From: Coenobita brevimanus
Taxonomy: Eukaryota; Arthropoda; Malacostraca; Decapoda; Coenobitidae
Length of the DNA: 64,000 nt
NCBI GenBank assembly: GCA_032717465.1
Contig: CM064657.1
Coordinates: 27,477,466-27,541,465 of the forward strand
Direction: 5' to 3'
In this document: positions 37,523-53,808 of the stretch, one piece after another
Layout: each line of letters begins with the position of its first letter
How positions within the stretch are numbered: position 1 is the first letter of the stretch
Translations under genes and position numbers: made by a program
Notes under the pieces: generated by a model
The model's database searches: none
Seen by the model: the letters and a program-made list of their open reading frames with translations, nothing else
Told to the model about the DNA's origin: nothing

Positions 37523-38180
37523 AATCCCCCTTCCTCGTGGTAATTTTTCATGTTAGGAGAAAAATAATAACAGATAAATATCAATACTACGAAAATGTAC
37601 ACTGTGGGTATAATTCACCCACTTGAGTACTCAAGACACTGAAACGCGACACATGGAAAAAGTGGAGCTGGACGGGGATGGTACCTTAGATAAATTTAGT
37701 GGCACTGTACTAACGAATGTTATGGCTTTGGCGAGAACTGTATGTGGTGGGTAGATCATGTTTATATGACACCTTAGCTCCCCATCCCCTTCCTTACTCC
37801 ACTCACAGCCCCCTACAACACCATTCCCCATATCGTGTTGAGCTCTGAAGTGGCTTGACACCTCTCCTTGTGTCTCTGTCTTCCTTCTCCCTTCCCCTTC
37901 CTTTCGCCATCTATACCACAGCCTCCCACAAAGCTATCTCCTTGACACCCTTTCCTTCCCTAGATTTTGTATTTCTTTTCCATCTTTCTGGCTCACATTC
38001 ACAGCCTTCGTTTTGGGTGGCCGCTCAGTAACTACTGCCATAACAACGCATCGCTTCATTACGGAGTGTTTTAATGCAGGCTGTGTGTGATACGGTGAAG
38101 ATTTTTACGGTGCCGCCTTGACATACGCACCTGGAACTACAGCAACGCACCTCCTCACCGTGGAGTTCCAATGAAGATTC
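37523..38180. other. Intergenic, no gene seen
   Basis: Mixed sequence. Short frames on the minus strand at 37,630-37,860 are unrecognised. Confidence 0.45.
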
Positions 38181-38270
38181 TTTGGGCCCTATTTCTGGCT
38201 GGATTCGGAGACTTCACAACGCTTTTTCCTCAGCGACTTGTTTTGCACATCACACCTAAATAATGCTCTT
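38181..38270 (+). repeat. Dispersed repeat family E, copy 2
   Basis: GGAGACTTCACAACGCTTTT, TCCTCAGCGACTTGTTTTGC, ACATCACACC. It aligns with 48,705-48,770, and the match extends to a shared CAAATTATG about 30 bases on. Confidence 0.6.
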
Positions 38271-38814
38271 GTAACGGTATGCCAGTGGTACAAATTATGT
38301 CACAGTTGAATAGATACATAACATACAAGAGAAACTGTGCTGTAAGATGGAAAATAAATCACTGAAGAGGTACCCTGAATAGGACCATAATGAAGGATTT
38401 TATTGTGCCCTTCTTCCCCTTGACACTCCCTGCCCCTACCCAACCTCGCTGCCCAACTACCCCCACCCCCCCGCATTCCCCTGGGGCACCAAAACAACCA
38501 TGGCCCTCACAACTTATCACTCACTGCCTCTCCCTTCCTCCTCCGCCTCCTGCCGTTCACAACCATAAAATCTTTCACTCAGACTATTCCTTCGCGGACC
38601 AGAGTCGCAGGTTCCTCCGCTTTCCGTTATTCTGGCAAGGATTTCTTCGTCGGCACCAAATCCTCACCCATTCTGAACCACCTTGCTGCTTAAATCCCCA
38701 TGCTTTTTTATTTTTTTCGGTGACACAAAGGAACACGAAATACTAATGCTTCTCACCTCATCCACAACAGTTGATTCGGTCAGAGACTCAACGTAGGGCT
38801 CAAGAGTAGACGGG
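38271..38814. other. Intergenic, C-rich in the middle
   Basis: C-rich sequence at 38,400-38,540. No gene recognised. Confidence 0.45.
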
Positions 38815-39375
38815 GTCACACACTGCTTTTCACGTACTTAGTCCTCACAGCTAATGGCTCAGTTTGGTTTATGAAATCGGAATGGTTACCGGTTTATCTT
38901 CTCCAAATTAATTCCCCTTTACAGCAACTTACATCTTCAGTTACATTCCACGTCAGGTCCGAGAGCAGAGACTGGGTCAAACTCTAATTTAATTTTCACT
39001 TTTAATCCTCAGAACTTACAATTCAGTCAAGTTTGTAAAATCGGGAGTTGCTGGTATATTACCCCAAAATTCATTCCCTTCTACATCAACTCTGTATTTA
39101 GTCAAGTGCAGAGCAAATGTAATTCCACTATCCAGTCAAGAACGGGACAAGTGTAATTCCCCTGCTTCCGCTTTCTAGTGTACAGTTACAGTCTCTCACT
39201 CGAGTAAAAATTTATAATCAGTCACACATTTTGTCTCCGGATCCATGACTCTAAATTTACAAACACAATGACAGTTCAGACTCACTCTCACTTCTCACGT
39301 CCTTGTCCACAAGTCCACAACTATATATTCAGTCTCATGGAAATCGGCATGTCACTACCATCCACGTCCTCGTTA
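38815..39375. repeat. Diverged satellite, ~155-bp period
   Basis: Units start near 38,815 and 38,970 (GGGTCA-A-C) and share CACTTTTAATCCTCA or a variant, CAGT-AGTTTGT-AAATCGG and AATTCCCTT-TAC--CAACT. A third diverged unit starts near 39,285 (CACTTCTCACGTCCT, then GAAATCGGCATG). The region around 39,130 is too diverged to be sure. Confidence 0.6.
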
Positions 39376-39830
39376 CGAATTACAGAAAAACTATCGCATG
39401 CATTGGTCAACTGTTTACCAATATCACATCACCGAAGACGTGACAGACAAAGTAGTGTTTTGGCAGTAAAATCCAGTCACATGGGGATCGAAACTGTGGT
39501 CATTAATTACACTCTTGTCCCGGTTATAGAAAAACCATCCCGATTCTTCAACAACCGACACAGTCACATACGGAGGACGCGACTGACAGGAGTGCTGTGG
39601 GTGAGAAGCAGCAGTACACTGAACGGACACAAGCCCGGCACCTCGGGAGCAGCGCACGACGGCAACAACACCTCCCCGCACACGCCAACGCACAACTGAG
39701 ACCGAAGCCCTCCTCCCTGCCACTCCATCCCTGCCACTCCGCCCGACCCCTCATCCCTTCCCTAGTACCGCCTCCTCTCTCTCCCCTCCACCCCGCCTAG
39801 CCTGCCTGCCTGCCGACCTTCCCTCACACC
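39376..39830. other. Locally CpG-rich segment
   Basis: 39,540-39,700 is unusually rich in CG dinucleotides for this window, then C-rich to 39,800. It could be an unmethylated or regulatory segment or an exon of an unrecognised gene. Frames on both strands overlap and none has a domain I know. Confidence 0.3.
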
Positions 39831-40019
39831 GGTTAATAGCATACACTCTTCTCTTCATTTTTCGCGTTTTCTATCCCTTTAACTGACTACTAGCATAATA
39901 ATCAGTCTTTAAAGTTAGTCTTTTGTATGACGGCTGAGTCAGCTGGATTGATTTTCTGTGATCAGGTGTTGGCTTTTTAGTCTATTAATAGGGTGGATCC
40001 ATAGCTTGCTAGCGGGGGA

Positions 40020-40594
40020 CTAATAACAGAGAGGGGGAGCCAGGAGGGAAGGAGGAGCCAGTGAGGGTGGGAGGAAGAGGGTGGAAGGAAGAGAGGTGTG
40101 AGGATGAGCGAGGATGGACAGAGGAGGGATGGGGGGAACTATTAGGGTGCGAGGTGAAGGGGGTTGACGGACGAGTGAGGGCAAAAAGGATGATAAGTGT
40201 TAGAAGTAGAAGTAGGAGGAAAAGTAAAAGTGAGAGTTACAGAGGGTAAGGAGAGAGAGGAGGGAGGCGCGGAGAGGGAGTAAAGGTTACAGGACGGACG
40301 GGACGTGAACAAGGAGGATGGCAGAAGAGACAGAAGGGACGAGTGGAGGGGAGAGTGACCTACGTAGAAGGAGAGAACAAAGTAAAGACGAGGAATGAGA
40401 AAAACTGATAGGCCAAATAACGAGAAGCAGAGGGTGGGAAAATAACAGGGTAGAGAGATAACCACAAAAGAGGATGGAGGAAAGTCAGGGAACAAGAGGT
40501 GTGAGAGAGAAAAATATAATAAGGCTAAAAGTGGAGGGTAAGAAAATGACGAGGCAGAAAGATATCCACGACAGAGGATGGAAAAAAGTCAGGG

Positions 40595-40629
<35 letters not shown>

Positions 40630-40920
40630 GCCAAAGAAAGAGTGGATGAGGAAATGACAATGCAGAAAGATAGCCGCTATTGGGGAAGGAAATGAGGAAG
40701 GTAAGAAGAATGCGTGGCCACAGGGAGGGAGGTGGCGTAAGAGAATGAGAGGGGCAGAGGTCATCGGGAAGTGTGAAAAAGACTAATGAGGTGAGAGCAA
40801 GTAAAGTTGCTTGAGATAAAGGAAAACTGTTGGAATTTTGGGTCAGTGTGAGGCAAATACCAAAAAAGGCAGACAAGAGGGAAGGAATGGGGAGATGTTA
40901 CGAAAGATAATGGGGTATCC
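40020..40920. repeat. Purine-rich low-complexity block
   Basis: GGAGG, AGAGAA and GAAAG words on the plus strand, with (GA)13 at 40,599-40,625. A near-duplicate phrase (GATAACCACAAAAGAGGATGG / GATATCCACGACAGAGGATGG) recurs at about 100 bp (40,457 and 40,560), suggesting an old tandem repeat underneath. Confidence 0.8.
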
Positions 40921-41159
40921 TCCTAGTTAGTATGTCCTTTACACTTTGGGTTCCAAACTTGAAAAACAAATTCTATTCCGTATGATTATATTAACAAGAT
41001 TTCATTAATTTCTATGGTGAATTCTATGTTACTGTGCTGCTTGAAAACGTAATCTGGACTCTGTAGACTACAATAACAAAGCTCTTATAACCTGACCAAC
41101 GTACAAACAACACCGTGGTTCTGACATGGGTTCGAGTCGGTGTAAACGAATTATTCAGC
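40921..41159. other. Intergenic, no gene seen
   Basis: AT-rich gap between two purine blocks. Confidence 0.5.
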
Positions 41160-44228
<3,069 letters not shown>

Positions 44229-44339
44229 TATATTCATAAACTGTCCTTAGTATAAACTGTGGATAAGACTGCTTGTGTACACGTTTGTCTTCTCTCTTAC
44301 TGCTACCAAATACTTCACAATCAAATTATGGTGAATATA

Positions 44340-44920
<581 letters not shown>

Positions 44921-45180
44921 GGCTTGGATTTGGTTAGGCTGGGTTAGGCTGGGCTGTGTATGGTTAGGATGGGGTTGGGATGCGTTAGTTTGGCTTAGAT
45001 TACGATGGGATAGATTGTGTGAAGGGCTAGTTTAGGTCGGAATGGGACAGATTATGTTTCGTAAAGATGGCTTTGGTTAGTCTGGGTTAGGATTGGTTAG
45101 GTTACTTTAGATATGGATGAGTTGGGGTAGTTTAGATAAGGATTAGGTTACGATGTGTGGGTTGGGATGCATTACTTAAT
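44921..45180. repeat. Degenerate TTAGG-type tract
   Basis: Many TGGTTAGG, GGGTTAGGCT and GGTTAGGAT words in a decaying pentamer-like array. Likely an old interstitial telomeric repeat. Confidence 0.6.
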
Positions 45181-46721
45181 CAGCATGAGTTACCGGTACG
45201 TTAATTCTGATTAGGATGGGCCAGACAAAATAGCTGTCTGAAGGTTTGCGTCGCTCATGATACAACAGGCGTAAACTAGCTGTGGAAAATAACACCAGGG
45301 ACAAGAAGGGAGGGATGGGGATCAGTTCCATATGACCTCCCTTCCCACCCTGATCGTTCGAGTGTGTGCTGTCAAAACTGGCCTCAGGGCATGAAGGGTC
45401 ACCGTACGACATGGTCCCCTGCCGCGATCGGGTCGCTGAGGTCAGACCACAAACTCTGTAGTGTGAGGGACTGGACAACTTGGCTATTCTGGTTAGGATA
45501 CACCAAAGTCTGTGAGGGTAGTGGGGGTATGTACAGGTATGTATCTATTTTAGTAGCAGGTTTACACACGCCTGGCAAGGGCGGGCAGCTCAACTACAAC
45601 TGATCCACAGGGCCGAGGGACACTCCTTCACGTAAAACCAATATGGTGAACCAGATTAGACCCAAATCTACAAGGTCTCGAGGTTAGAACTAACAGGTCA
45701 GTATGACCAGAAGGTGGAAGTGATGGAAAGAAGGCGAGGTCAGGGAGAAGGCAGGGTCAGGGAAACGCCGGGGTGAGGGAGTGAAAGGGCGAGGAGCAGG
45801 AGGAAAGGGGTGAGGGGAGGGTCGTATCAGGGCCGCCCATCTCGTTCTTGTTTGTGAGTGACTGTCTGGCGGTGCGTGGGCTGCTCGCTATTTATATCTC
45901 GGGTTTCAGTTTTATGTTATCCACCCTGAAATATAACTTGGTCTATTTACAGCCACAAACAAATTTTTCTCGCTATTATCGCCCACGGCCGACGCTTTAT
46001 ATACAAAATTTTCTTCACTATGATTATTTGTGAATGTTTCCAAAGAACACTTTAGTCACAAAGGGATATAGAAATTAGTAAAGTCTAAGCAGAAACCTGA
46101 CATTAATGGCTAAAATGTCACTAGTTTTCTGAATATTACGCCCCTCAATATAATTAGTTTCTCACAAGCTTGTACGGGGCAAAATAATCATGTTCTCCGA
46201 AGTTATTAAAAGTGCTCGAGTATTTATGGCCAAAGTAAAAGGCTAAATGTGGCTGAGAAATCAAGTGATCATCAGTGTGTGGGAAGAACAAACAGTGACG
46301 GAAGAAACGTTTATGCCAAACAATCTACGCCTGTATTTATGAGGAAGAGAGCTGTTGCCGAACTTCTTTTTTTTTTTTGTCTGAAACTGTGGGCGTTCTT
46401 CACTGATATGCAATTATTATGACCGAAGCCATCATCAACGCCTTCGTCACCATTAACTTCATCATGCAACACCATTCTGGTGGAGTTGGTGGTGATCAAC
46501 GAGACAGCGGTCAACAGGCGCCTGACAGAAGCATGAACTGGGTGCATAAGGACCGGATGACAGAGTGCACCAGATAGCAGCGAGGCCAGTAGGGGCGTGA
46601 GGCGACCAAGGGAGACTGCCATGCCGACACCTCCACTTGCTGATATCTCCAGTGCAAAACTCAGCTATACTGGTAACATTCCTACCAATCTCTTTCAAGC
46701 CTATGGCATACATCTAAATGC
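45181..46721. other. Intergenic, no supported gene
   Basis: 45,290-45,610 is moderately GC-rich and has overlapping unassigned frames on both strands, the longest 100 codons on the minus strand. 45,700-45,830 is G-rich. The rest is AT-rich with a T10 run near 46,369. Confidence 0.4.
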
Positions 46722-46915
46722 TTAATCCTTTCACTGCTACTGGCAGACCTGGGTATTTTTTTCGGGCTTACAACAGGATAGATGTCTTGGCAATCAAAGG
46801 CCTCAGAAACTGCCTCAAGTATCTAGTCTCTTGATATTTGTACATCTATATATTTTATATAGGCTAACACCAGACGACTTCGTTGATTTGAGAGAAATCC
46901 TAGCAGCTATACGGT
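46722..46915. mobile_element. Palindromic TTAA family, left-arm fragment
   Basis: TAATCCTTTCACTGC lies at the start, and GGCTAACACCAGACGACTTC, then GTTGATTTGAGAG at about 46,861. This is the inverted core, and no right arm follows. Confidence 0.45.
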
Positions 46916-47466
46916 CTAGAGTCATTTTTCTGGATCATCGCGCTGGGTCCGTCAGTGGTGTAGTTTTGCTTAAAAACATAAAGAATTCCACCTACATGCA
47001 TCAGCAAGTCGAGTGGGTGAATGAGAGGCCAGATGGTGTCAGCGTCCAGGGCCGTGTGTGTGTGTGTGTGTGTATGTGTGGTGTGTCGCCCTGGAGAGAA
47101 ATACCGTGACAGAGGAGGGCGGGTGCGGTGGCGTTTTATTTACTCTAATGCCGGTGCTTAGGGTGACGCACGGTTCAAGCACCTGCCATCCACTCCCTTG
47201 ATTACAGGTGTGGGAAGCTGGCGCCCTCATGCAAGGCACTCGTAAACCAGGCGCACCGCACTAACGATGTCATTGGCTAGCGTCCTCTCCTCGGCCGGGG
47301 AATTACTGCTAATTCGGCGATATTTACAAGTCGCTTTCTCCTCGGACATGCAACTCTCTCAGAAAATAATGCAATTTCCTACATCAGTCCTTTAATCTTC
47401 ATGAATATTTCACATTGGTGCCTTGAAAAAGAATAGGTCGGGTGGAACTGTAAAGGGTGTGGAACG
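46916..47466. other. Intergenic with short (GT)n
   Basis: GT run at 47,056-47,072. Otherwise unassigned. Confidence 0.45.
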
Positions 47467-48625
47467 CTCACGGTCAAGCCTTTAACCCCGAGGACGCCAT
47501 TTTGACGTATCTTTAGAATATTTTATTATGCTGGAGACAGACTTAAAACTGGAGGGGTTAGATAGACCCTACACTGGTGCTCTCATAAGAAGAATAATGG
47601 TGTTCTGGGTCAGGGAAGTTCACAGATTGGGTCTATGAATGCTATATCTAACCCGTCCAGCTTCAACAGTCTCCTCTCTTGCCTGAGAATAATCACTTGG
47701 TGGCTGCAAAAATAAGATACAAAAGACATGATCGCGTCCTATGGGTTAATACAATGAAGGGTTACGAGGCCTGGCAGAGTGACGGCTTCGATCTACGTGC
47801 CGGTGAATTAACCTTTTACTACCACACATCTCCCCTAAGGTGTATGAGTAAGTGGAACATAAAATTGTTACACGGCTGCAAGAATGAAATAAGTCACTAA
47901 TGCAGAAGCCAGCACCTTAAATCCGTACGGTATGTATTATTTTATTCTTGTTACCTCCAGACGATTTTGTTTTCCGTATGACAGTCAGCTCGCAGTAAGT
48001 AGGTTAATGAAGGCTATAGCCAAATCCTCCAGTTCGAGAAGCCTCTCTCATATTGAACAAAATCGTCTGGAACTAAAAATGAATATATAAGGATGTCGCT
48101 GAACTGGAGGGATTAATGGAGCTTGTTTTAACCCCTTCATAATGAGACGTGCTCTTAAACCGTCTGGCGGTAGTAAGAACAAGATACAAAAACGTCATGG
48201 TAGAGAAAGTGCTAACGTAATGAACAGCTTGACGGTGTGGCGGAGAGTTAACCGTTTCAATCTGAGGACGTCATTCGTGTTTTTATCTTACTGCCATTAT
48301 TTAATATTAGATGGACAGAGAGAGTCCCCTAACTGAGAAAAAGTTAACAAAAGTTATCTAATCCCTCCAGTTAGACAAATCTATCGTAGGTAATTACATC
48401 GTCTGAAGGTGGCAAGGACAAAAGTAACTATAGTAGGTTATCGGAGTGAAGGTATCAATCCCTTCAGTCCCGTGACTTTTTGCAGAGTCTGTTCTTGCAG
48501 CTATTCAGATGACTTTACTCGGTTTCTGAAAACGCCTCAGACGTGATGGAATTACTGAAGGCTCTATCCAACACTTCCAGTTGGAAAAATCTCTCTAGAG
48601 GTAGCCAGAAAAAAGGAACATACGT
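47467..48625. repeat. Cluster of palindromic TTAA elements
   Basis: About ten arms in 1.15 kb. The best is the dyad 47,912-48,116. Its left arm has TTTTATTCTTGTTACC, then TCCAGACGATTTTGTT. Its right arm has AACAAAATCGTCTGG, and near-perfect terminal words AATCCTCCAGTTC and GAACTGGAGGGATTAA. Further arms lie at 47,477 (TTTAACCCCGAGGACG), 47,650 (CTAACCCGTCCAGC), 48,130 (AACCCCTTC, with AAACCGTCTGGCGGTAG), 48,250 (GTTAACCGTTTCA), 48,360 (AATCCCTCCAGTT) and 48,462 (AATCCCTTCAGT). Confidence 0.7.
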
Positions 48626-48699
48626 GGTGTTAATTCCAGCGGAACATATTGACAAATCCGGCGGAACTCCGTAAATCTTGATACAAATACTTGGGACTT

Positions 48700-48775
48700 A
48701 CAGGAAGGCTAGAACGCTTCATACCACCTATTCCTCAGACACTTGTTTTGCATTTTACACCTTTAAGTCTTGTTG
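48700..48775 (+). repeat. Dispersed repeat family E, copy 3
   Basis: GCTTCATACCACCTATTCCT, CAGACACTTGTTTTGCATTT, TACACC. Closest to the copy at 38.2 kb. Confidence 0.6.
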
Positions 48776-48817
48776 TACGTTACTGAGGCAAATTATGTCG
48801 GCAAAAGAGTATATATA

Positions 48818-48821
<4 letters not shown>

Positions 48822-48872
<51 letters not shown>
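48822..48872. repeat. (TA)n microsatellite
   Basis: TA array with a TAGCTA interruption at its 3' end. Confidence 0.95.
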
Positions 48873-48873
<1 letters not shown>

Positions 48874-49127
48874 CTATATATAAAATGAAAAAGAGAGTCT
48901 CAGGGTGTAAAATACAACAGCAGTAAGTGGGGGGACGCTCCCCACCATCCGCTCACTCAGCTTACTGCTGCCTTCAGGCGACTACACTGAGTGACATATC
49001 AGATAAGTTCTTGTTGTCCAGGAAACGTTTCAGTACGCTAGATACTAACCAAATAACTTAATGGACATCTGGAGGTCTAACAGGTTAATGCTCTACAAAT
49101 GGATATAGTCTATATGGCTTTACAAGC

Positions 49128-49215
49128 AACGATCACTCTTGTCTTATATGCATGGATTAACAGACTGGCCCTGGACCCCTACGCTCCTGATGGGACAAAA
49201 ATGAACTGGATGATA
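49128..49215. repeat. Dispersed repeat family D, copy 2
   Basis: ATCACTCTTGTCTTATATGC, then GGCCCTGGACCCCTACGCTC, CTGATGGGACAA and GGATGATA align with 14,451-14,540. Confidence 0.6.
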
Positions 49216-49835
49216 TGTAGATATAAAGAGAATATGCAAAATAAATTGCCAAGAAGCGAGGTGCAACAGAGTCCTCTCTGCCAACCGGAATTTGGCTCAA
49301 AGACAAATCGACTGAAACCCTGTAAATTCTGATACCTCAACAAAGCGGGTGGCGGCGAATTACAGGCAGGCAGTGCGGCATACCGGAAGTATAGTGAAAC
49401 GGGAGGCAGGTCTGTAATCTGGCGTGAGGGAACTGTAATAAGCCCTACGACGACCACTAAGAGCATCTACACTGACGCCTGGGTTACCTTTCATCTGTAG
49501 CACACACTTGCCAGGTTTCATGACTCAGTATTTTCTTTACAGAATTTGAGAATATTCATACTTTAGGGATTTGCTCTACACAAAATTTCAACTATGATTT
49601 ATTACTATATTCTGAACATATGTGAACGATTTTACTTAGCAAAAAGAAAACCTTGGCAGCCACAGTGCAGGGTCAACTGGACCGGAAAGGTCTTATTTAA
49701 TATAAAGTCATAAGAAAAAAGTTAATAAGTTCCCGTACTAATGGGGCTAACATAGGCGACCCAGATGAGCCTGGTTTGCCTTAATTATGCTAACCATTAC
49801 TTACACAGTCCATTCAATGAATCGCAATAAAACAC
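49216..49835. other. Intergenic, no gene seen
   Basis: Mixed to AT-rich. Nothing recognised. Confidence 0.5.
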
Positions 49836-49975
49836 ACCTAACCAACCTGACCTAACCTAACGAAGCCTAACCTTGCCTAATCTACACAACCCTACCCTAC
49901 CCTACCCTCTCTTAACCTAACCTAACCTAACCTAACCTAACCAAATCTAACCCTCCCTCACCTAAATTAACGTAG
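49836..49975. repeat. Interstitial CCTAA telomere-type tract
   Basis: Degenerate CCTAA/CCTAC pentamers with a clean run of six CCTAA at 49,914-49,942. The orientation is opposite to the 21.9 and 44.9 kb tracts. Confidence 0.85.
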
Positions 49976-50099
49976 TCCCGCGCGGAGTGCGTCGGGGTGG
50001 AGAGAATTGGTGGTGGTGTAAGAAGGTGGTGTGGACGGGGCCGATACCAGCTCTCCCGTGTGATCATCGCTTTCCAATACCAGACCCGGGTGTGAGGTC

Positions 50100-51050
50100 C
50101 CAAGCATTCTACAGTACACCCCGCCCCACCCCACCCCACTCCACCCTGCCCCGCTCTCCTTTCCTTCGCCCTCTTCCACTTTACTTTACCCCCTCTTCTT
50201 CGCCCTCCCGTCTTTGCCTCACCTCACTCCACCCCAGAGCAGTGGATATACCCATGGCTCTGCTCCACCCAACCCTGTCCAACCCTGCTTTGTTCTATCC
50301 CCCCCTCCCCGTTTCACCCCACACTTCCACGCCCTGTCTTGTCTTGTTCCACTCTGCTTCACCTTGTTACACCCTGCTTCAATGCCTTACCCAGTCTAGT
50401 CATTCCCAGTCCTTTCCTACACTACTTCACTGTGTTCCACCTTGCCCTAACCTGCTTCAAACTATCGCGTCTCGCTCTCCTCTGTCTCCTCACCTTGACC
50501 AGCCTCACCATTCTTTCTCTGCTCCACTCTTCTCCACCCCGCCCTATTCCGCTCTGTTTCACCTTGATCCTCACTGCCCTCTCTGCTTCACCCTACTCCA
50601 TCCTACAGGTACCCTACTCTCATTGTGTCACCTTGCCTGCCCTACCCTCATCACTCTGCTTCTCCCTCTTCCCCTTCTGCTTAATCTTTCATTACTCACC
50701 TTCACATCCCTGCCCCACCCTTCCATCCCTGAATAATCCCACCACACCCCACCTCCCTTCTCTGCCTCACCCTGACCCCGCCCCATCTTCCTTCCCTGTT
50801 CCACACTGTCCCACTCCATCCTCCCTTTCCTGCTGCCGCACCCTATCCCGCCCCACCTCCCCTTCCCTGTTCAATCCTCCATTCCCTGCCTCACCCTGTC
50901 CCACCTCACCCTCTCCTTCCCTGTGCTCCACCCCACCCTACCTTCTACCTCATCCTGCACCATCCCACCATCCATTTCCTGCCTCTCTCTGCTCCACTGA
51001 ACCCTACCTTGCCCTGCCCAGCCACACTCTCTCCTCTCTGCCTCAAGTGC
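50100..51050. repeat. C/T-rich degenerate minisatellite
   Basis: CACCCTGC, CTGCTCCACC and CCCCACCTTCCTTCCCTG words in units of about 20-40 bp. The long plus-strand frame of about 310 codons crosses this array and the TA/GA array and is not a gene. Confidence 0.85.
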
Positions 51051-51064
51051 TCCATACCACCAGC

Positions 51065-51191
<127 letters not shown>

Positions 51192-51314
51192 CGCACAAGC
51201 TGTCCAGTCCATTCTTTGTAATCACCATTGTATCTTCCCTTCCCTGCAGCAGCAACAATTCAATACCGCCAATGCAGCAATAATCTAACCTACCTTCTTT
51301 GTAACCATATCTTT

Positions 51315-51830
51315 ATACCTTAGCAACCAGTCCTGCCCTACCTTTGCAACCACAGCCTGACCCTACCTTTGAAACCAGTCCTCCCCTACCTTTGCAACCA
51401 CAGCCTTACCCTACCTTTGCAACCACAGACTTACCCTACCTTTTCAACCAGTCCCACCCTACCTTTGCAACCAGTCCCACCCTACCTTTGCAACTACAGT
51501 CCCACCCTACCTTTGCAACTACAGTCCCACCCTACCTTTGCAACCACAGCCCTGCCCTACCTTTGCAATTAGTCTTAATCTACTTTTGAAACTACACTCC
51601 TACTGTACGTTTGCAACCACATTCCTACACTACCTTTGCAAGAAATTTTACCATACCATCTTAGCAACCAGTCTGTACTTTCCGTGCAACAACAGTCACA
51701 CACCACACTCCTGGCAGCCATCCCTATCATACCTTAGCAACCACAGTCTTTCACTCCTTCCTCACCTTTGCAACCACAACTCTTCCCTTGTCTTGCAACC
51801 CCCGCCCTTATTTTGCAAAGCCTCCACCCT
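51315..51830. repeat. 24-bp minisatellite (CTACCTTTGCAACCA)
   Basis: About 18 units of 23-25 bp, best between 51,340 and 51,570, with CCCACCCTACCTTTGCAACC and ACAGT variants. Units decay towards 51,830. Confidence 0.92.
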
Positions 51831-52593
<763 letters not shown>

Positions 52594-52716
52594 AGCGGTC
52601 TGCTCTTTGGAATCCAGCGAAATCGATCTCCACCTGCGACTGAGAACATTTTGGTGATTTGAATTCTGTTACGACAAACTTTCTGACCCTCCAAAAGATC
52701 TATCTATTTGTCATAA

Positions 52717-52895
52717 AATCCCCCCTGTTGATATTACCACACTAGTCCTGAATATGACAGCCTTAGCATGTATTCAGTACGGACTGTGGGTATTAGTGCA
52801 CGAGGCAACATAAGGTGTGTGAGGCCATTTGTTACAACTAGGACCACTGGACTTCAAAAAACGAACCATCTCTAGTTTATGCCCAGAGTCGGATA
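52717..52895 (+). mobile_element. SINE body, 5'-truncated copy
   Basis: Aligns with the body of the SINE at 10,989-11,329: ACTAGTCCTGAATATGACAG, CCTTAGCATGTATTCAGTAC, GGACTGTGGGTATTAGTGC, and the end word GCCCAGAGTCGGA. The tRNA-like head is absent. An ACATATAATAC segment and a GT/GA array replace the A tail. Confidence 0.85.
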
Positions 52896-52904
52896 CATAT
52901 AATA

Positions 52905-52905
52905 C

Positions 52906-52979
<74 letters not shown>
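52905..52979. repeat. (GT)11-(GA)27 compound microsatellite
   Basis: Dinucleotide arrays abut and directly follow the SINE 3' end. Confidence 0.97.
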
Positions 52980-52981
<2 letters not shown>

Positions 52982-53281
52982 CATATCAGTAAAATACAAC
53001 ATACAGTCCAAATGTCGTGCTTCCCTCTCTAATATTTACTCACACTCCGAGCCTCACCTCCCTGGCCTCCTCCCATACAGTACACACATATGGCACACGC
53101 CCTCCACCCATATCTGCTTTAACCTCCGCCTCATCCCCGCCTGCTCCAACACGCACAATATGGCCAACACCTAAACAATAACAACAGCCGTAAACAAATA
53201 AATATCTAAAACGGAGCGCAGTTCAAATAAGTAATTTTTCTCAAGCCACAGTTTTTCCACCTTTTCCCCCCTCCACCCACG
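52980..53281. other. Intergenic, no gene seen
   Basis: Mixed sequence. Nothing recognised. Confidence 0.5.
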
Positions 53282-53288
53282 AGTCTCC

Positions 53289-53347
<59 letters not shown>
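53282..53347. repeat. C12-(CT)n array
   Basis: A run of about a dozen C leads into a CT array. Confidence 0.95.
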
Positions 53348-53351
<4 letters not shown>

Positions 53352-53564
53352 CTGTTTTTCCACGAACACTGTTGAATATAAGCCCTGTCAGCTGCTAGGG
53401 GCTTAACTCTAATATCTACGCTGGTATAAACTAAGGCCAGGATATAGTAGAATTGTCGACTGGCATATTATCCTGTCCTCTCACAATTTTCATCCAATAC
53501 CACGTCTCTCACCTTCGAGTACCGATTGTCCTCTGCTTCCCATCTTCTGTTTACTCCGTGAATA

Positions 53565-53705
53565 CCCTTTTTTTTTTTAAATTATATTCTTGCTACTTGC
53601 AGACTACTATACTTTCCATCTGAGAATCACCTTGTAGTGAAAAGGGTTAATGAATGCGGTATCTAAATAATCCGGTTTTAAAAAATCTCTCCTAAAATCA
53701 TCTTG
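53565..53705. mobile_element. Palindromic TTAA family, decayed copy
   Basis: TATATTCTTGCTACTTGCAG, then ACTACTATACT, AAAAGGGTTAATG and ATAATCCGGTTTTA. The left arm and centre are recognisable; the right arm is lost. Confidence 0.4.
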
Positions 53706-53711
53706 GGAGAG

Positions 53712-53713
<2 letters not shown>

Positions 53714-53808
<95 letters not shown>
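53714..53808. repeat. (AAT)~31 microsatellite
   Basis: ATA triplet array with one TTA interruption near 53,760. Confidence 0.97.

Noticed and set aside
41125..41145. GGGTTCGAGTCGG, resembling a tRNA B box
   Set aside because: There is no A box at the right distance upstream and no cloverleaf.
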